Below are positions 15,243 through 17,667 of a stretch of DNA of 17,667 nt, piece after piece. Where the stretch lies: contig JAILOS010000052.1 in assembly GCA_024690695.1 (NCBI GenBank), positions 1 to 17,667 of the forward strand. Reading direction: 5' to 3'. Source of the stretch: Oscillospiraceae bacterium (GTDB lineage Bacteria > Bacillota_A > Clostridia > Oscillospirales > Oscillospiraceae). The notes beneath the pieces were generated by a model. It had not been told where the DNA came from. It saw nothing but the letters and a program-made list of their open reading frames with translations, and did not search any database. Positions within the stretch are counted from its first letter, which is position 1. Every line of letters starts with the position of its first letter. The position numbers and the translations under genes were made by a program.

Positions 15243-15335
15243 CGCCGCCCCACCCCGTAGGGGCGACCCTTGCGGTCGCCCGCGGCCTTCCCCGCCGCAG
15301 CGGGGGAAGGGGGACCGCGTCGGCGGCGGATGAGG
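15243..15335. repeat. Interspersed hairpin repeat, copy 2
   Basis: This is the second copy of the repeat at 15101, offset by 142 nt and in the same orientation. Its hairpin (CCTTCCCCGC / GCGGGGGAAGG) has no T run. It continues with a CCGCGTCGGCGGCGGATGAGG-like end, which is usual for such elements and is absent from copy 1. Confidence 0.7.
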
Positions 15336-15374
15336 TCTCCGGCGATCCGGCCGCCCGAAAAACCGAACGGTCAG

Positions 15375-15424
15375 CAAAACAGTGAGACGAAAGCGGAAAA
15401 AACCGGCTTCATCTCACTGTTTTG
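15375..15424. terminator. Bidirectional hairpin terminator with long loop
   Basis: A perfect 13-bp stem, CAAAACAGTGAGA (15375-15387) and TCTCACTGTTTTG (15412-15424), has a 24-nt loop holding a smaller GG/CC pairing. T-rich arms on both strands allow it to end transcripts from either side; the minus-strand amylase reads toward it. Confidence 0.65.
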
Positions 15425-15440
15425 TTTGTCACAGGCTGCT

Positions 15441-15508
15441 TGTCATTTCGAGCGTCAGCGAAGGATCCGCAGCAGATCCTTCGTCGCCTGCGGCTCCTCA
15501 GGATGACG
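15441..15508. repeat. TGTCATTTCGAG...CTCAGGATGAC palindromic repeat
   Basis: A 68-nt element begins TGTCATTTCGAGCG and ends CTCAGGATGACG, with a central inverted repeat AAGGATC / GATCCTT (15461-15467 / 15475-15481). Elements with these ends are widespread in gut bacterial genomes and look like small non-autonomous mobile units; that identification is from memory of the motif, not a search. It lies just after the 3' end (minus sense) of the amylase gene. Confidence 0.65.
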
Positions 15509-15553
15509 TTTTTCTTTTCCGTCGGCGCTTGTCCGCCGTTTGCAGCGCGCTCC

Positions 15554-17161
15554 CTATCGGAGCACTGCGCTGGTCTGCGCTCCGAGCGTGAGCTTCGCGC
15601 CGTCGACGCTCGCCTCGTTCACCCCGATGAAGGCGCGCAGCTCCGTCACGCCGAGCTCCGCAAGGTCGACGCTCGCCGGGCTGAGGGACGTGTTGTGGAT
15701 CACCATCACGGTCTCGCCCTGCCAGCTCGCATAGAAGCCGCCGAGCCTGCCGTCGTCCGAAGCCCAGGCGGTGTAGTCGCCGCGCGCGATCGCGGGGTTG
15801 GCCTTGCGGATCAGGATCAGGCGCTTGTAATAGTTGTACAGGCTGTCCGCGTCGGCCGTCTGCTCGGCCGCGCTCCGGCCGGTCTGCTGCCGGTAGCTGC
15901 TGCCGACGGGATCCTTTACCGTGTCGCCGTCGCCCCAGAGCATCGCAAGGCGGCGGTTGGCGTCGGTCGGCTCGCCGCCGCGCGAGCCGCGCATGCCCAG
16001 CTCCTCCCCGTAGTAGAGGAAGGGCGAGCCGCTGGAGAGGATATAGAGGTTCGCGGCGAGCTTCATCTGGCCGTTGTCCACCCCGAGGTAGCCCGCGGCG
16101 CGGTCGGTGTCGTGGTTGGCGATGAAGGGGATCATCATCGCGTCGGGGTTTTTGTCGCGGATGCCGTCGAGATAGGCCTCCACGTAGGCGGTGTAGTCGC
16201 CGGCGCCGCCGCCCTTGACGGCGGAGGCGATCAGACCCTCGGCCTGCGAGACGGTGAAGTTGAAGCAGTTGGTCGCGGAGTAGTAGACGTCGGTCACGTA
16301 ATCGTCGTCCCAGACCTCGGCCACGGTGTAGATGTCGGGCTTATACGCGCGCAGCTCGGCGAGATACCAGTCCCAGAAAGCGGCGCTGCGCGCGTTGTCG
16401 CCGTAGTAGACGTACTTGGCCGCGTCGAAGCGGAAGCCGTCCACGCCGAGGTCGAGGTAATACTCGGCCAGCTCCAGCACCGCCTGTCGAACGGCGGGGT
16501 CGTCGTAGTTGAACTCCGGCATGGACGTGTCGAAATTGCATTCGTAGGAGTCTCCGCTGCCGGATATGGCCGCGTAACGGCAGCCGGGGCGCGCCTCCCG
16601 GCCGGGGCCGCACCAGCTGTAGAAGTCGTAGAACGGGCTGTCCGTGTCGCCCTGCCGGTGCGCCTCGGCGAAGCTCAGGAACCATTGGTTCCGGTCGCCG
16701 GAGTGGTTGATGACGAGGTCGAGGATGAGCTTGACGTTGCGCTCGTGGCAGAGCTCGACCAGCTCCCGCAGATCCGCCTCCGTGCCGAAGGCCGGGTCGA
16801 CGGTATAATAGTCCGTCACGTCGTATTTGTGGTAGCTGGGAGACAGGAAGATCGGGCTGAGCCAGAGCCCCTCGACGCCGAGACTGAGCCCGGAATTCGC
16901 GTCGCCGTCGTTGAGATAGTCCATGCGCTTGATGATGCCGCGCAGATCGCCGACGCCGTCCCCGTCGGAATCGGAGAAGGAGCCGACGAAGATCTCGTAG
17001 AATACGCGGGCGTTGTCGGCGGTGTCCGCCTCCACGCGCAGCTCCTCGCCCTGCAGCCTGAACTCGGAGCCGCCGGAGGAAGCGGCCGGAGCGGAGCCGC
17101 AGGCGGCCAGCAGCGTCAGCAGCAGCGCCGCGCACAGGAGCAGAGACAGTGTCTTTTTCAT
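15554..17161 (-). CDS. GH13 alpha-amylase-family lipoprotein
   Basis: A second surface-anchored GH13 enzyme of 535 residues, with lipobox LLAAC (Cys21). Catalytic-domain landmarks: YEIFVGSF (55-62), a Ca-loop DSDGDGVGDL (64-73), the GVEGLWLSPIF and YHKYDVTDYYTVDP strands, DLVINH (148-153), GVDGFRFDAAKY with nucleophile Asp246, VAEVW with acid/base Glu282, and FIANHDTDR with Asp351. The EELGMRG loop (386-392) follows, and a short beta domain C ends the protein. The Asp-rich loop and YHKYD pattern place it with alpha-amylases/oligosaccharide-acting enzymes rather than with the AmyE-like enzyme upstream, so the two should have different product patterns. No separate binding module is present. 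GGGGGA precedes the ATG at 17161. It faces away from the GH53 gene. Confidence 0.94.
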   Translation of the reverse strand: MKKTLSLLLCAALLLTLLAACGSAPAASSGGSEFRLQGEELRVEADTADNARVFYEIFVGSFSDSDGDGVGDLRGIIKRMDYLNDGDANSGLSLGVEGLWLSPIFLSPSYHKYDVTDYYTVDPAFGTEADLRELVELCHERNVKLILDLVINHSGDRNQWFLSFAEAHRQGDTDSPFYDFYSWCGPGREARPGCRYAAISGSGDSYECNFDTSMPEFNYDDPAVRQAVLELAEYYLDLGVDGFRFDAAKYVYYGDNARSAAFWDWYLAELRAYKPDIYTVAEVWDDDYVTDVYYSATNCFNFTVSQAEGLIASAVKGGGAGDYTAYVEAYLDGIRDKNPDAMMIPFIANHDTDRAAGYLGVDNGQMKLAANLYILSSGSPFLYYGEELGMRGSRGGEPTDANRRLAMLWGDGDTVKDPVGSSYRQQTGRSAAEQTADADSLYNYYKRLILIRKANPAIARGDYTAWASDDGRLGGFYASWQGETVMVIHNTSLSPASVDLAELGVTELRAFIGVNEASVDGAKLTLGAQTSAVLR

Positions 17162-17194
17162 GTTGACATCCCCCGTTTCTTCATCCTTTTTTTC

Positions 17195-17223
17195 AGTGTA
17201 CCCAATCCGAAGCCCCGTGTCAA
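17195..17223 (-). promoter_or_regulatory. Promoter of the minus-strand amylase
   Basis: On the minus strand a perfect TTGACA (17218-17223), 17 nt and TACACT (17195-17200) form a strong sigma-A-type promoter. The leader before the start codon is short, about 27 nt. Confidence 0.75.
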
Positions 17224-17237
17224 GGACGGACGCGCTC

Positions 17238-17266
17238 TTGCGCGCCGCCGGGCAATTTGCTATACT
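17238..17266 (+). promoter_or_regulatory. Promoter of the GH53 gene
   Basis: TTGCGC (17238-17243), 17 nt and TATACT (17261-17266) are placed back to back with the amylase promoter; only 14 nt separate the two -35 elements. A leader of about 70 nt with a small hairpin (GACGAT / ATCGTC, 17277-17282 / 17289-17294) and a palindrome TGTCGACA (17303-17310) follows. Confidence 0.65.
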
Positions 17267-17344
17267 GATCCCGACAGACGATAACAGCATCGTCGTCGAG
17301 CGTGTCGACAGGACGAAAAACCGACCGCGGGAGGGGGGAGACGC

Positions 17345-17667
17345 GTGAAAAGAAAGCTGACGGCCGTCTGGCTGGCGCTGGCGCTGCTGCTGACCGCCTG
17401 CGGCGCGGAGAAGAGCGCGCCGCCTCTGCCGGAGCGGGAGAGCGCCGCGCGGGCGGAAAGCGCCGCGGAGCCGCCGCAGGACTTCATCCTCGGCATGGAC
17501 GTTTCGTCCGTGCTCGCGGAGGAGGCCGCCGGCGTCCGTTATCGCGGCCTCGACGGCGAGGAGCGGGACCTGTTCCTGATCCTGGCCGACAGCGGCTTCA
17601 CCCACGTGCGCGTGCGCGTCTGGAACGATCCGCACGACGCGCAGGGCCGCGGCTACGGCGGCGGGAA
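17345..17667 (+). CDS. GH53 endo-beta-1,4-galactanase lipoprotein, 5' part
   Basis: The first 107 codons of a gene cut by the window edge. A GTG start follows GGGAGGGGGG (17329-17338) and gives a signal peptide with lipobox LTAC (Cys19), then an Ala/Glu/Pro spacer. The mature part begins FILGMDVSSVLAEEAAGVRY and continues with LFLILADSGFTHVRVRVWNDP and a GYGGG end. This is the well-known N-terminal pattern of GH53 arabinogalactan endo-1,4-beta-galactosidases (G-x-D-x-S, then a disordered-loop E-x-x-G, then VRVRVWNDP...GGG). These enzymes cut beta-1,4-galactan side chains of pectin. The two catalytic Glu residues lie beyond the window. It faces away from the amylase gene and shares its promoter region. 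Confidence 0.9.
   Translation, partial: MKRKLTAVWLALALLLTACGAEKSAPPLPERESAARAESAAEPPQDFILGMDVSSVLAEEAAGVRYRGLDGEERDLFLILADSGFTHVRVRVWNDPHDAQGRGYGGG

Noticed and set aside
15101..15335. Possible CRISPR array
   Set aside because: There are only two like copies plus one variant, with a unit of over 60 nt and no regular spacers; the structure is that of hairpin repeats.
15422..17284. Plus-strand open frame across the second amylase
   Set aside because: It opposes a gene with a full GH13 catalytic set and begins inside a repeat; it is a shadow of codon bias.

Overview
The window looks like chromosomal DNA of a GC-rich Gram-positive anaerobe, most likely a gut Clostridium relative (Oscillospirales type). 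The grounds are: lipoprotein signal peptides with short Lys-rich starts, strong GGAGG-type ribosome binding sites, sigma-A-like promoters, a binding-protein-dependent sugar importer without outer-membrane parts, and short GC-rich interspersed hairpin repeats of the kind common in these genomes. The assignment is inference; no rRNA or marker gene is present.

Layout. (1) 1-538 has no intact gene. It holds a chain of hairpins, a terminator plus the last ten codons of a decayed pyridoxamine-phosphate-oxidase-like gene (minus strand), a sigma-A-like promoter and a structured leader of about 130 nt. (2) 539-10753, plus strand, is a starch/maltodextrin operon: a surface lipoprotein with a probable starch-binding domain, an AmyE-like GH13 alpha-amylase lipoprotein, a small membrane protein with a PH-like domain, a MalK/MsmX-family ATPase with an unusual C-terminal extension of about 250 residues, an RDD-family membrane protein, a solute-binding lipoprotein, and MalF- and MalG-type permeases. 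A terminator between the first two genes probably sets the dose of the binder above the rest. (3) 10906-12613, minus strand, is a three-gene housekeeping operon: tatD, a FlaR-like P-loop kinase and a pyridoxamine-5'-phosphate-oxidase-like protein. (4) 12800-15086, plus strand, holds a CstA-family transporter and an overlapping prolyl-tRNA-editing-domain protein. (5) 15087-15553 is non-coding: a terminator inside an interspersed repeat, a second near-identical repeat copy, a bidirectional hairpin and a palindromic repeat. (6) 15554-17161, minus strand, is a second GH13 lipoprotein; the 5' end of a GH53 endo-beta-1,4-galactanase lipoprotein reads outward from 17345 to the window edge. Their promoters are back to back.

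How it works together. Starch would be held at the cell surface by the first lipoprotein and cut there by two anchored amylases. The oligosaccharides would be captured by the binding protein and imported by MalF/MalG, driven by the extended ATPase. No intracellular glucosidase, phosphorylase or sugar regulator lies in the window. The adjacent galactanase suggests the locus is part of a broader plant-glycan region. The least ordinary parts are the extended ATPase, the RDD and PH-like membrane proteins inside the importer operon, and the SusE/F-like binder.
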